In this document: positions 1 to 7,203 of the stretch, one piece after another
Layout of the letters: each line of letters starts with the position of its first letter
Position numbering within the stretch: position 1 is the first letter of the stretch
NCBI GenBank assembly: GCA_003160265.1
Contig: PLQY01000066.1
Location: 1 to 12,040, forward strand
DNA length: 12,040 nucleotides
Direction: 5' to 3'
DNA from: Peptococcaceae bacterium
Lineage (GTDB): Bacteria > Bacillota > DSM-12270 > Thermacetogeniales > Thermacetogeniaceae
The notes under the pieces: model-generated
The model's input: only the letters and a program-made list of their open reading frames with translations
What the model was told of the DNA's origin: nothing
Databases searched by the model: none
Translations under genes and position numbers: made by a program

Positions 1-1
1 G

Positions 2-335
2 CTGTTCGGTCCTGTTTGGGTGACGCTTTACTTGCTGATGGGCATTGCCCTTTACCTGGTATGGCGCCTGGACGGTTATCGGCAAGGTGTGTTGATTGCG
101 CTGATTTTGTTTATGATCCAGTTGGTCCTGAATGCTCTCTGGTCGCCAGCCTTTTTTGGGCTCAGGTCTCCCTTGATTGGTCTTTATGTGATTGTGCCCC
201 CTGTTGGTCTTTGTTTTCTTGACAACCGTGGCCTTTTTTAGAATCTCCCTGCCTGCTGGAATTCTGATGGTTCCATACCTGCTCTGGGTTGGCTTTGCGA
301 CGGCCTTAAATACATCTATCTGGATATTAAACCGC
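2..335 (+). pseudogene. tspO: TspO/MBR family protein, 5'-truncated by window edge and frameshifted
   Basis: Tryptophan-rich sensory protein of the TspO/MBR family, a five-helix membrane protein that binds porphyrins and related ligands. Reading frame 2 from base 2 gives LFGPVWVTLYLLMGIALYLV and, further on, QLVLNALWSPAFFGLRSPL, both hallmark TspO segments. From about base 192 the homology continues in frame 3 (TTVAFFRIS, then [20 protein letters not shown]). The switch lies between about 185 and 200. The two halves together match the C-terminal two-thirds of a roughly 155-residue TspO; the N-terminus is outside the window. Frame 3 stays open to 545, but TspO similarity ends near 335, so the normal stop is also lost. 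It is convergent with the minus-strand glycosyltransferase gene. Either a recently inactivated gene or a base-calling error; the sequence alone cannot tell which. The family assignment is firm. Confidence 0.85.
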
Positions 336-442
336 TCACACCACACCAGGAGATTGGCTGCTCATGGTCGGTCTTATACACCCGGGCCGGGTTCAAGCCG
401 ATGTGGCCAAGGCCGCTGCCCTGGCAATCTTAAACAAAAGGA

Positions 443-2116
443 TCATTTAAAAATCTTTTTGCCCTTCTTATTGCCCTCTGTATATGTGTTGGAACTAACC
501 ATGGTTTGCACGCCGGGGCCATCCAGCCTGGCAACTTCCCGGTAGCGGATGCCCGCTTCGGTCAGCCTCGCCCGATTGGAATAATCGGACCCGAAGCTGA
601 CCAGCACGATTGGATCTTTCCTCATCTCCACCAACTGTTTCTTGAGAAACACATCAGCTATGTACTGTTGTGCGAAGTAGGGAATTGCTACCATGAACAG
701 GTTTATCATCAGAACGAGGGCTATAGCCAGCCCCAGGATCTTCTGAGGTTTTCTGCTCATGGATAGGCCAAGCATGGCGCCGAGCACCGGCAGAAGCCAC
801 AACTGTGGTGCATACCGCGCCCACCAGGCCTCGGGATTGACCAGGGCAGAGCAAGTGATCAACAGCCCTAGGCCGGTAAAAACCACAGTTTTTTTCTTGT
901 CAAGCGGCCAGGCGGTCGCCAGCAGGATCAGGGACAGCAAGACCGCTCCGCCGAACAGGGGACCGAACCCGGCAACCCTGGTATCTGCCTGAAAAGCACC
1001 CAGTTCGTCTTTGCTCACCGTAAATGGCCATTTCCAGCGAGTCGAATACGGGGTGGCAATATCCGCGGTCTCAGAAAAGGTTGATATGAACAGCTTTTCG
1101 AACCTGTTCATGCCATGGAAATTTGCCGGGCTGTTCGCCGTCATGATATCCATGGCGCCAGGGCCAGCCAAGGGATACAAGGGATTGCCGTTTCTGATGG
1201 TGTTAGTCACATAAGGGTTGAAGCCGACAAACAGAGAACCGGCTATGAGGCCGATGGCAAGCGATGATGCGATCAGTTTCAGCGACAGCCTTGCTTTCAC
1301 TAGCCACAGGTACAGCATTACCGGCAGGCCCAGCGCCAGGAGATAGGCCAGACCTGTATACTTGATGTTGACGGCGATTATCACGCTGAGCAGCAGCACC
1401 AATGCTGGCCATACATCGGGGGTCTTTACGATCATAAAAAGCAGGGCCAGGCTGATGACCAGTATTGACGATAACTGCCCATCAATGTAAAAGGTTGGCA
1501 ATTGCAGGATGCTGACTGGATTACACGCTGCCAGCGCCGAGAAAAGTAGCGGCTTCAGCAACCTTTGTCTGTAATAGGGTAATAGCGCAGACAGGCAGAA
1601 GAAAAAAGATGAGACGACCAGGAGAATATTAAAAACCTTTCCCTGCTCGATGTGCCCGGTCAGGACGTAAAGTGAGGCAGAGGAGATCCAGGGGCCCTTG
1701 GTGTAGTGGTTGATCCAGATGCCGCTCGCTATCGGCAGGGGCTGGTCATGCAATGGGTTCCAGCCGTTGGCCAGTTGAATAATCGCTTCCTGGTGGTAGG
1801 CCTGCCCGTCCCAGGACAGGTCGAAAACCTTGCCGGAGACGGAGATGCCGAGCAGGAAGATGGCAGCCAGAACCGCCAGGATGCCGATCAAGGCCAGCCA
1901 TCTCCTGCCTGGAAAATAGCGGCTGCACATGAGCCAGGCCGCTATCGCGGCCACCGCCAGCGCCAGCCAGAAACTGGATGGTGATAGGGCGTGGCCGGCT
2001 GTAAACAACAGTGAGGAGATCAACAAGATGGCGGCGATCAGGACGATCACAGACGATCCCAGGATGAAGCTGGCATCCGCTACCTTTTGATACCTGTTGT
2101 CGGTCACTGTTTGCAT
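443..2116 (-). CDS. Polytopic membrane glycosyltransferase-like protein (GT39/ArnT/PMT-type, C-fold)
   Basis: A 557-residue membrane protein with about ten to twelve hydrophobic helices spread over the whole length, starting at residues 18-40. Between the first helices and the next is an extracytoplasmic loop with [12 protein letters not shown] (about 99-110). Acidic residues in the first loop after TM1 or TM2 are typical of lipid-phosphate-sugar-dependent GT-C enzymes such as ArnT and protein mannosyltransferases. A second conserved-looking loop holds NHYTKGPW (136-143). The family is inferred from this architecture; I cannot name the acceptor. Start: the ATG at 2116 gives [10 protein letters not shown]. 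The open frame extends to 2527, but that part reads antisense-like through the neighbouring SMR gene and has no good start. The site in front of the ATG is poor (only GGG at a 6-base distance), while a strong GGAGGA lies about 45 bases upstream. It follows the SMR-like gene with a 98-base gap, so the two are probably one operon that flips and then transfers a polyprenyl-phosphate sugar. Confidence 0.72.
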   Translation of the reverse strand: MQTVTDNRYQKVADASFILGSSVIVLIAAILLISSLLFTAGHALSPSSFWLALAVAAIAAWLMCSRYFPGRRWLALIGILAVLAAIFLLGISVSGKVFDLSWDGQAYHQEAIIQLANGWNPLHDQPLPIASGIWINHYTKGPWISSASLYVLTGHIEQGKVFNILLVVSSFFFCLSALLPYYRQRLLKPLLFSALAACNPVSILQLPTFYIDGQLSSILVISLALLFMIVKTPDVWPALVLLLSVIIAVNIKYTGLAYLLALGLPVMLYLWLVKARLSLKLIASSLAIGLIAGSLFVGFNPYVTNTIRNGNPLYPLAGPGAMDIMTANSPANFHGMNRFEKLFISTFSETADIATPYSTRWKWPFTVSKDELGAFQADTRVAGFGPLFGGAVLLSLILLATAWPLDKKKTVVFTGLGLLITCSALVNPEAWWARYAPQLWLLPVLGAMLGLSMSRKPQKILGLAIALVLMINLFMVAIPYFAQQYIADVFLKKQLVEMRKDPIVLVSFGSDYSNRARLTEAGIRYREVARLDGPGVQTMVSSNTYTEGNKKGKKIFK

Positions 2117-2214
2117 GTTTGACCCGTGTTCTGATTGATGGCATATAAGCGGATCAGTTGAATTCCTCCGAGGAACCGTGCTGCCTGATAACCGGCTGCT
2201 GACGCTTGAGCCGC

Positions 2215-2571
2215 TCAGGCTGATATGGCAATCATGATCACGCCGAGGATGATGACACCCAGTCCGGCAATGCGCAGCGTGGGCATGGTCTCCTTGAACA
2301 GCAGCACCGAGAAGACGCAGACCAGGACGTACCCCAGCGCCACCATCGGGTAGGCGTAGGAAAGATCCACCCTGGACAAGCTGTAGATCCACAAGACGGT
2401 GGAGATGCCGTAGAGGAATAAGGCGAACCACATATAGGGGTTGACCAGGTAGCTGGCCAGCACACCGGTTGCCGTCTCTCTGGCTACCGCCAGTTTGGTT
2501 CCATACTTGAGCGCCAGTTGGCCGCACGTTCCCAGCAGGATCGATAATAGTATGGCCACAATCGGTTTCAA
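2215..2571 (-). CDS. SMR/EamA-type small membrane protein, ArnE-like flippase subunit
   Basis: A 118-residue, four-helix protein of the DMT superfamily. The C-terminal half has PMVALGYVLVCVFSVLLFKE followed by a last helix of the form IAGLGVIILGVIMIA, the usual EamA/SMR ending. The first helix carries GTCGQLALKYG, like ArnE/ArnF-type undecaprenyl-phosphate-sugar flippase subunits. It lacks the glutamate at position 14 that SMR drug pumps such as EmrE need, so a multidrug role is unlikely. Start choice: a GTG at 2577 begins one base after AGAAGG, which is too close. The TTG at 2571 lies seven bases after it and gives MKPIVAILLS, so I prefer 2571. First gene of a probable two-gene minus-strand operon with the membrane glycosyltransferase. 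ArnE/F proteins often act as pairs; only one is visible here, so it may be a homodimer. Substrate unknown. Confidence 0.75.
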   Translation of the reverse strand: MKPIVAILLSILLGTCGQLALKYGTKLAVARETATGVLASYLVNPYMWFALFLYGISTVLWIYSLSRVDLSYAYPMVALGYVLVCVFSVLLFKETMPTLRIAGLGVIILGVIMIAISA

Positions 2572-2619
2572 CGACACACCTTCTTTAAAAATCCCGCCGC
2601 GCTACATCTTTTCGGCAGA

Positions 2620-2835
2620 TCAGTTTCCGACTGTTTCTATTTTACCATAATGTGCCGTAAAGCCCCTGGCTTTCGCCGTGGGGTTATTGGGCGCGTCGGG
2701 CTCATGCCCGGGAGACCGGACTGCCTGCTGCCGGAGGGGTTCTTTCATCAGATGAAGCATGGCCGAAGTATAGTTACGCACCTTTTCGATGGGATATGAT
2801 CTCGTAATGCCAATTGTTGCTAATATAGAGCCCAT
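2620..2835 (-). other. Doubtful short ORF spanning two GC hairpins
   Basis: An open frame of 71 codons (MGSILATIGI... to ...GKIETVGN) with no recognisable domain and only a weak AAGG next to its ATG. Its 3' half runs through the two hairpins at 2661-2710. It could be the degraded C-terminus of a transposon-encoded protein, a small unknown protein, or chance. I do not recognise it and give it low weight. Confidence 0.18.
2661..2710. repeat. Two adjacent GC-rich hairpins, possible IS200/IS605-type end
   Basis: Hairpin 1 at 2661-2685: CCCC (2663-2666) pairs with GGGG (2680-2683) and GGC (2668-2670) with GCC (2675-2677) around a TTTC loop. The T / GT bulge between the two stems gives the bulged form common at subterminal ends of IS200/IS605 elements. 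Hairpin 2 at 2697-2710: CGGGC and GCCCG around TCAT. Neither is followed by a T-run, so they are not typical terminators. Sequential hairpins at the 3' end of a tnpB-type gene also form omega-RNA, hence the suggestion of a relic. No transposase gene is visible next to them. Confidence 0.4.
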
Positions 2836-2920
2836 CCTTATTATAATAAAGAAAAAGAATTATGGTTACTAATGGTATCCATAACTTCAATAATATGGCT
2901 AAACTGATTTCTTGATCAAT

Positions 2921-3068
2921 CTAGGCAAGTGTGCCGTTGAATGCGGCGATGGCATCAAGCACTTCCAACTCACTCGTTTCCTGTATCGCTTGCCTTCTTG
3001 TTCAGGACACGGTTAATAAAGCCCGGCTGACAGGGGCAAGATACTGACGGGCATTCTCGATGTTCGAG
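2921..3068 (-). pseudogene. Decayed reading frame with one in-frame TGA
   Basis: On the minus strand a single frame reads SNIENARQYLAPVSRALLTV, then serine and TGA, then TRRQAIQETSELEVLDAIAA, then FNGTLA and TAG at 2921-2923. Both parts have the composition of real protein (amphipathic, charged helices), and they share one frame. This suggests the C-terminal remnant of a lost gene with a nonsense mutation. I do not recognise the family. It may also be chance: the stretch is only about 48 codons. Confidence 0.22.
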
Positions 3069-3083
3069 GTTCGAGGTTCGAAG
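3063..3083. repeat. Tandem 7-bp repeat TTCGAGG, three units
   Basis: Units at 3063-3069 and 3070-3076 are identical (TTCGAGG); the third, 3077-3083, is TTCGAAG. About 10 bases further on, CGAACTTAGAAC (from about 3095) is roughly the inverse of the repeat, so GGTTCG could pair with CGAACT around a 14-base loop. It lies about 60-80 bases upstream of the hydB ribosome site. Possible roles are a dispersed heptad repeat, a regulator site or a leader structure; none is proven. Confidence 0.6.
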
Positions 3084-3159
3084 GGGAAAAACGCCGAACT
3101 TAGAACTTTCAATATTGAGAGGATACTGGAATGGAGATGCCTCTGGAAGGGTGGAGAAG

Positions 3160-4230
3160 ATGCCGCGCAAGGTAATGCAGGGTCTGGCCGGCGAGGATGC
3201 TGTCGTCGAGCGGACGGTTTTCAACGATATAGTGACGGGGCTCCAGGAGCGGGGTTACACTGTCTACGGCACGGTGAACGAGAAAGGGGCCGGGATCTTT
3301 CGCCCGCTGGGCGATGCGGGCGAGTTTAGCCTGCGCTGCACCGGCGGCACCATGCCGCCGAAGGATTTGTGGTACCCGCCGTTCGAGACGCTATTCACCT
3401 ATGACCGGCAAACCGGGGAGTTCCACACTGACATCGAGGAGACCCGCCACGCCGTGTTCGGCATTCGCCCCTGCGACGTGCACGCCCTGCTTGCCCTGGA
3501 CGAGGTTTTTCTGGGCGGAGAGTACCAGGACCCCTACTACCGGGCGCGGCGGGTCGACCTGCCGCTGATAGTATTCAACTGCGTCGAGGCGGGCGACACC
3601 TGCTTCTGTTCCTCCATGGGGACGGGGCCGGGGCTCGACCACGACTACGACCTGCTGATCACCGACCTGGGGAGATCCAACGGGGAAGGTAGTGAGCGTT
3701 TCCTGCTGGAGGTGGGAAGCAGCCGGGGCGGCGAATTGGCGCGGGGGCTGCGGGGAGAAGCGGCGGTGGATGAGGATTACCAGGTAAAGAAGCGGCGCTT
3801 GCAGGAAACTGCCGCCGGGGAGCGGATCACACTGAATACCGGGGATCTCCCCCGTCTGATGCACAACGGACATGACCATCCCTACTGGCGGGAGGTCACC
3901 GACAAGTGCTTCGGCTGTGCCAACTGCACTTCGGTCTGCCCCACCTGCTACTGTGCAGACATCTTCGACGAGACCGACTTTTCGCTACGGGAGACCAGGC
4001 GCAAGCGGCGCTGGTCCTGGTGCTTTTTAGTAGAGTTCGGGGCGGTGCACGGGGGCAACTTCCGGGAGGAGCGGATCGACCGCCTGCGCCAGTTCATGCA
4101 GCACAAACTGAACTTTTCAATGGGGCAGTATGGCTTCTTCCACTGCGTCGGCTGCGGGCGCTGCATCGTCTGGTGCCCGGCCAATATCGATATCGCCCAG
4201 ACCGGGCGGGTGATCAGGGGTGATGCCTGA
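3160..4230 (+). CDS. hydB: [NiFe] (sulf)hydrogenase beta subunit HydB, AsrA-like ferredoxin-type protein
   Basis: A 356-residue iron-sulfur protein of the HydB/AsrA type. It relays electrons between the flavin subunit HydG and the small subunit HydD of cytoplasmic group 3b hydrogenases. The N-terminal two-thirds is the family's non-ferredoxin domain, with GIRPCD (101-106) and a Cys-rich CVEAGDTCFCSSMG (141-154). The C-terminal part holds two 4Fe-4S motifs: C250-x2-C253-x2-C256-x3-C260-P and C329-x2-C332-x2-C335-x3-C339-P. Extra cysteines at 263 and 265 follow the first motif. Start: the ATG at 3160 follows GGAAGG (3145-3150) by nine bases and a closer GGAG (3153-3156). The frame is open back to a TTG at 3115, but that N-terminal extension is not family-like. 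First gene of hydBGDA; its TGA overlaps the hydG ATG by one base (TGATG), which implies translational coupling. AsrA of sulfite reductase is the alternative, but the hydrogenase subunits downstream settle it. Confidence 0.9.
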   Translation: MPRKVMQGLAGEDAVVERTVFNDIVTGLQERGYTVYGTVNEKGAGIFRPLGDAGEFSLRCTGGTMPPKDLWYPPFETLFTYDRQTGEFHTDIEETRHAVFGIRPCDVHALLALDEVFLGGEYQDPYYRARRVDLPLIVFNCVEAGDTCFCSSMGTGPGLDHDYDLLITDLGRSNGEGSERFLLEVGSSRGGELARGLRGEAAVDEDYQVKKRRLQETAAGERITLNTGDLPRLMHNGHDHPYWREVTDKCFGCANCTSVCPTCYCADIFDETDFSLRETRRKRRWSWCFLVEFGAVHGGNFREERIDRLRQFMQHKLNFSMGQYGFFHCVGCGRCIVWCPANIDIAQTGRVIRGDA

Positions 4231-5120
4231 TGGTAAAAACAGATGAAGAGATAGAGGGCGCCGTTAATCCCACCTTGAATCCATTCAGGCTGCAGCCGGT
4301 GGAAATAGTGGGGCTGAAGCAGGTGACATCCGACGTGAAAACATATACCCTGCGCTTGGCTGACGGAAGCCACTTCCGATTCCTGCCGGGGCAGTTCAAC
4401 ATGGTCTCGGTGATCGGCATCGGCGAGGCGGCCATCTCCATGAGTTCCGATCCGGACGAACTGGAGGCGATCGAGCGGGGAACCTGGCAACACACCGTCA
4501 GGCAGGTGGGCAACGTCACCAAGGCCCTGGACCGGCTGCAGGTGGGGGACCGCTTCTTCATCCGGGGCCCCTACGGCAACGGCTGGCCGCCGGGGTACCC
4601 GCTTCAGCGGGTCGGGGCGAGCCGAGACCTGGCGGTCATCGCCGGAGGCGTGGGCCTGGCCCCGTTGCGCCCGGTGGTCTGCCGGAGGCTGGCCAGGAAG
4701 ACTGGCCGGTTGGAGATCCTGTACGGTGCCCGGACACCTGAAGATATGCTCTTCAGGGACGAATTCCGGACCTGGGCGCAGGGCGGCGCCAGGCTCATGC
4801 TGACCGCCGACAAGATCGCCGACGGTGCCGATTGGCCATACCGGGTCGGGCTGGTGACCGCCCTGCTGGATGAGATGGAGATCCTGCCGGGGCAGGGGCA
4901 TATCTTTGTCTGCGGCCCTGAGGTCATGATGAAGTCCGTGGTCAGGGAATTGACGGAACGGGGCTGGCCGCCGGAGGAAGTCTTCCTCTCCCTGGAGCGG
5001 CGCATGGAGTGTGGCCAGAAGACTTGTGGCCGCTGCCAGGTGGATGCCGTCTATGTCTGCCAGGACGGCCCCGTCTTTTCCTACGCCGTGGTCAAGGAAT
5101 TGCTTGGCGTGGACATCTGA
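4230..5120 (+). CDS. hydG: [NiFe] (sulf)hydrogenase gamma subunit HydG, FAD/NAD(P)-binding, 2Fe-2S
   Basis: A 296-residue flavoprotein of the ferredoxin-NADP reductase fold, related to AsrB and dihydroorotate dehydrogenase electron-transfer subunits. It exchanges electrons between NAD(P)H and the iron-sulfur chain of the hydrogenase. Domains: FAD-binding barrel (about 20-125) with LPGQFNMVSV and EAAISMSS, the position of the usual RxYS-type flavin motif; nucleotide-binding domain (about 133-245) with AGGVGLAPLRP (138-148) and VCGPE (227-231); C-terminal 2Fe-2S site C261-x4-C266-x2-C269-x7-C277 followed by DGPVF. All four cysteines are present. The start overlaps the hydB stop by one base. It ends 15 bases before the hydD start. 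NAD versus NADP preference cannot be read safely from the sequence. Confidence 0.9.
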   Translation: MVKTDEEIEGAVNPTLNPFRLQPVEIVGLKQVTSDVKTYTLRLADGSHFRFLPGQFNMVSVIGIGEAAISMSSDPDELEAIERGTWQHTVRQVGNVTKALDRLQVGDRFFIRGPYGNGWPPGYPLQRVGASRDLAVIAGGVGLAPLRPVVCRRLARKTGRLEILYGARTPEDMLFRDEFRTWAQGGARLMLTADKIADGADWPYRVGLVTALLDEMEILPGQGHIFVCGPEVMMKSVVRELTERGWPPEEVFLSLERRMECGQKTCGRCQVDAVYVCQDGPVFSYAVVKELLGVDI

Positions 5121-5135
5121 AAAGGAAGTGAACCC

Positions 5136-5933
5136 GTGACTGCTCAAGCGGACAAGCTCAAGATGGCCGTTTTCAAGTTCACCTCCTGTTCGGGCTGCCA
5201 GACGCCGTTCCTGAACATGGAGACGGAGATCCTGGACCTGGCCGATCATGTCGACATCGCCTGCTTCGCTATGGCCAGCAGCGCCACCAGACCGGGGCCA
5301 TACGACCTGACTTTCGTCGAGGGCGGCATCAGTTGCGAGGAGGATGTGCGGCGGATCAACATGGTGCGGCAGGAGTCCAAGATCCTGGTGGGGATCGGCA
5401 ACTGCGCCGTCTACGGCGGCCCCCAGGCGCTACGCAACTTCATGTCCCTGGAAGACCTGAAGCGGACTGTCTACCCGCAGCCGGACCTGATCCACTGTTT
5501 CCCCACCTGCAAGGGAATCGCCGACTACGTGCCGGTGGACGGCTTTGTGAACGGCTGTCCGGTAGACCAGGGCCACCTGCAGGACTACATTGTCAGCGTC
5601 CTGCTGGGCAAGTCCCCCGAGGTCAGCAGCCGCAGCGTCTGCCTGGAGTGCAAGATGAAGGAGAACATCTGCCTGATCGTGGCGGAAGGGGTGGCCTGCA
5701 TGGGCGTGGTCACCGGGGCCGGCTGCGGGGCGCTGTGCCCGTCCTTCGACCGGGGCTGCTACGGCTGCTTCGGCCCCAGCGCCGACCCCAACCTGAATTC
5801 ATTTGCCAATCTGTGCCGGGAACTGGGGCTGACCGAGGACGAGATCAACCGCAAGCTGCGCTGCATCGTCAACAATGCCAAGGCGTTCCGGGAGGAGGTG
5901 GAGAGGCATGTGCCCCAGCCAGTTAAAGGTTGA
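5136..5933 (+). CDS. hydD: [NiFe] (sulf)hydrogenase delta (small) subunit HydD
   Basis: A 265-residue small subunit of the NADH:quinone oxidoreductase 20-kDa / hydrogenase small-subunit family. It carries the iron-sulfur clusters nearest the active site and passes electrons to HydB. The proximal 4Fe-4S ligands are visible: SCSGC (C18, C21), GNC (C90) and GCPV (C141). A C-terminal cysteine-rich part (C169, C172, C179, C188, C197, C201, C208, C211) supplies further clusters, as in group 3 enzymes. No Tat signal peptide, so it is cytoplasmic, as expected for group 3. Start: the GTG at 5136 lies seven bases after AAGGAAG (5122-5128), a good site; the internal Met10 has none. The gene overlaps hydA by 26 bases, and the hydA ribosome site lies inside hydD. 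Confidence 0.92.
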   Translation: MTAQADKLKMAVFKFTSCSGCQTPFLNMETEILDLADHVDIACFAMASSATRPGPYDLTFVEGGISCEEDVRRINMVRQESKILVGIGNCAVYGGPQALRNFMSLEDLKRTVYPQPDLIHCFPTCKGIADYVPVDGFVNGCPVDQGHLQDYIVSVLLGKSPEVSSRSVCLECKMKENICLIVAEGVACMGVVTGAGCGALCPSFDRGCYGCFGPSADPNLNSFANLCRELGLTEDEINRKLRCIVNNAKAFREEVERHVPQPVKG

Positions 5934-7200
5934 TTACCTGACCCGGGTCGAGGGCGAGGGGGGGATCGAACTCGACCTGGACGAGCAGCGACGGCTGTTG
6001 GACGCCAGGGTGACGATCTTCGAGCCGCCCCGCTTCTTTGAGGGGATCGTCAGGGGGCGGCGCTGCGAGGAGATCGCCGACATCATCGCCCGCATCTGCG
6101 GGTTGTGCCCGGTTACCTATCAATTGGGGACGCTGCTGGCCATCGAGCATATTCTGGGGGTAGAGGTCAGCCGGCAGATCCGGTTGCTGCGCAAGGTGTT
6201 CATCCTCAGCCAGTACCTGGGCAGCCACGGCATCCACGTGTTTTTCCTCGCCCTGCCGGACTATCTGGGCTACGACAATATCTTCGAGGTAGCCAGGGAG
6301 CACCGCGACTTGGTCAACCGCGGCCTGCGGCTGAAGAAGTTGGGCAATGACATCACCTCCTTCCTGGGGGCCAGGGAGGTGCATCCGGTCACAGCCGTTA
6401 TCGGGGGATTCACCAAGTTGCCGCCCCGGAGCATGCTGGACGACCTGATCATTCAATTGAAGGCGCGGCAGGAAGATGCCCAGGCAGCCCTGGAATTCGT
6501 TGCTCGCCTGCCCCGGCCAGCCTGGGTGGGCGGCCGGGTGTTCGGGGCGCTGTCACACCCCGCAGAGTACGGCCTCGACGAGGGGCGCTGGTGTACCAAC
6601 GACGGCCTGTCCCTGTCGGCGGAGGAGTTCACCGGCTACGTCGAGGAGTACCAGGTGCCCCACTCCAATGCCCTGCGCTGCCGCCTGAAAAACGGAGCTC
6701 ACTACATGGTGGGGCCGCTGGCGCGGGTCAATCTCAACTTCGAGCAACTCTCCGCTGAAGCTCGCTATGCCGCCGGCCGGCTCAATCTCTGCGTTCCCGA
6801 CTACAATCCTTTCAACTCCATCGTCGCCCGGCTGCTGGAGATCGTGCACGCCATCGAGACCAGTATCAAGTACCTGGAGGAGATCGAGGTCCGCCAGGAG
6901 TCGCTCTCCTACGACATCAGAGCCGGTGCCGCCGCCTCCCTGATCGAGGCGCCGCGCGGCACCCTGTATCACCATTTCCGGATCGACGACCGCGGTTTCG
7001 TCCAGGAGGCCAACATCATCGCTCCCACCACCCAGAACCTGTCGCGCATCGAGCAGGATTTAAAAGAGCTGGTGCCGCAGATTGCCAGTGAACAAGACGG
7101 TAACATCGCCCGGGCCTGCGAGGTGGCCGTCCGCAACTACGACCCCTGTATCTCCTGCGCCACCCACTGCATCATTAAGAGTGAAACATCTGGTGTTTAG
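5908..7200 (+). CDS. hydA: [NiFe] (sulf)hydrogenase alpha (large, catalytic) subunit HydA
   Basis: A 430-residue large subunit that holds the NiFe(CN)2CO centre and catalyses reversible H2 oxidation. N-terminal LTRVEGEGG (11-19) is the conserved start of the family. The L1 motif is RICGLCPVTY (62-71) with nickel ligands C64 and C67; the usual fourth-position His is Tyr71, which I recall as normal for group 3b. The L2 motif near the C-terminus is DPCISCATH (412-420) with ligands C414 and C417. Ten residues (CIIKSETSGV) follow His420, so a maturation protease is expected to cut there. No such protease and no hyp genes are in this window. Start: the ATG at 5908 lies seven bases after a perfect AGGAGGTG (5893-5900), whereas the open frame from 5875 has no site. 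Last gene of the operon; it ends three bases from the convergent nth remnant, with no visible terminator. The order hydBGDA matches the archaeal sulfhydrogenase I operon. Confidence 0.93.
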   Translation: MCPSQLKVDYLTRVEGEGGIELDLDEQRRLLDARVTIFEPPRFFEGIVRGRRCEEIADIIARICGLCPVTYQLGTLLAIEHILGVEVSRQIRLLRKVFILSQYLGSHGIHVFFLALPDYLGYDNIFEVAREHRDLVNRGLRLKKLGNDITSFLGAREVHPVTAVIGGFTKLPPRSMLDDLIIQLKARQEDAQAALEFVARLPRPAWVGGRVFGALSHPAEYGLDEGRWCTNDGLSLSAEEFTGYVEEYQVPHSNALRCRLKNGAHYMVGPLARVNLNFEQLSAEARYAAGRLNLCVPDYNPFNSIVARLLEIVHAIETSIKYLEEIEVRQESLSYDIRAGAAASLIEAPRGTLYHHFRIDDRGFVQEANIIAPTTQNLSRIEQDLKELVPQIASEQDGNIARACEVAVRNYDPCISCATHCIIKSETSGV

Positions 7201-7203
7201 CGA

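Larger units (their letters stand above)
2836..3159. other. Gene-poor intergenic region upstream of the hydrogenase operon
   Basis: About 320 bases without a convincing gene. It holds a 12-base perfect AT palindrome TTATTATAATAA (2838-2849), which contains TATAAT on both strands, the small inverted repeat ATGG-TAT-CCAT, and the 8-base palindrome TTGATCAA. The hydrogenase promoter must lie here, but I see no clear consensus. The best candidate is TTGCCT, a 17-base gap, then TTAATA, ending near 3018, and it is weak. No obvious Rex or FNR site. Confidence 0.4.

Noticed and set aside
2117..2527. N-terminal extension of the glycosyltransferase frame to 694 codons
   Set aside because: It is antisense-frame shadow of the SMR-like gene, Arg/Gly/Leu-rich without a membrane or family pattern, and has no usable start before the ATG at 2116.
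3063..3083. CRISPR-like array
   Set aside because: Seven-base units in direct tandem with no spacers. No other regularly spaced repeats and no cas genes.
4230..4300. Anaerobic sulfite reductase operon (asrABC)
   Set aside because: HydB and HydG resemble AsrA and AsrB, but they are followed by [NiFe] hydrogenase small and large subunits with L1/L2 nickel motifs and not by a sirohaem AsrC.
3948..5249. 433-codon minus-strand open frame
   Set aside because: It lies opposite hydB, hydG and hydD, has His/Gln/Pro/Arg-rich low-complexity composition and no motif. It is an antisense shadow of GC-rich coding DNA.
5333..5926. 197-codon plus-strand frame inside hydD
   Set aside because: A Pro/Arg/Gly-rich +1 shadow of hydD, with no ribosome site or motif.
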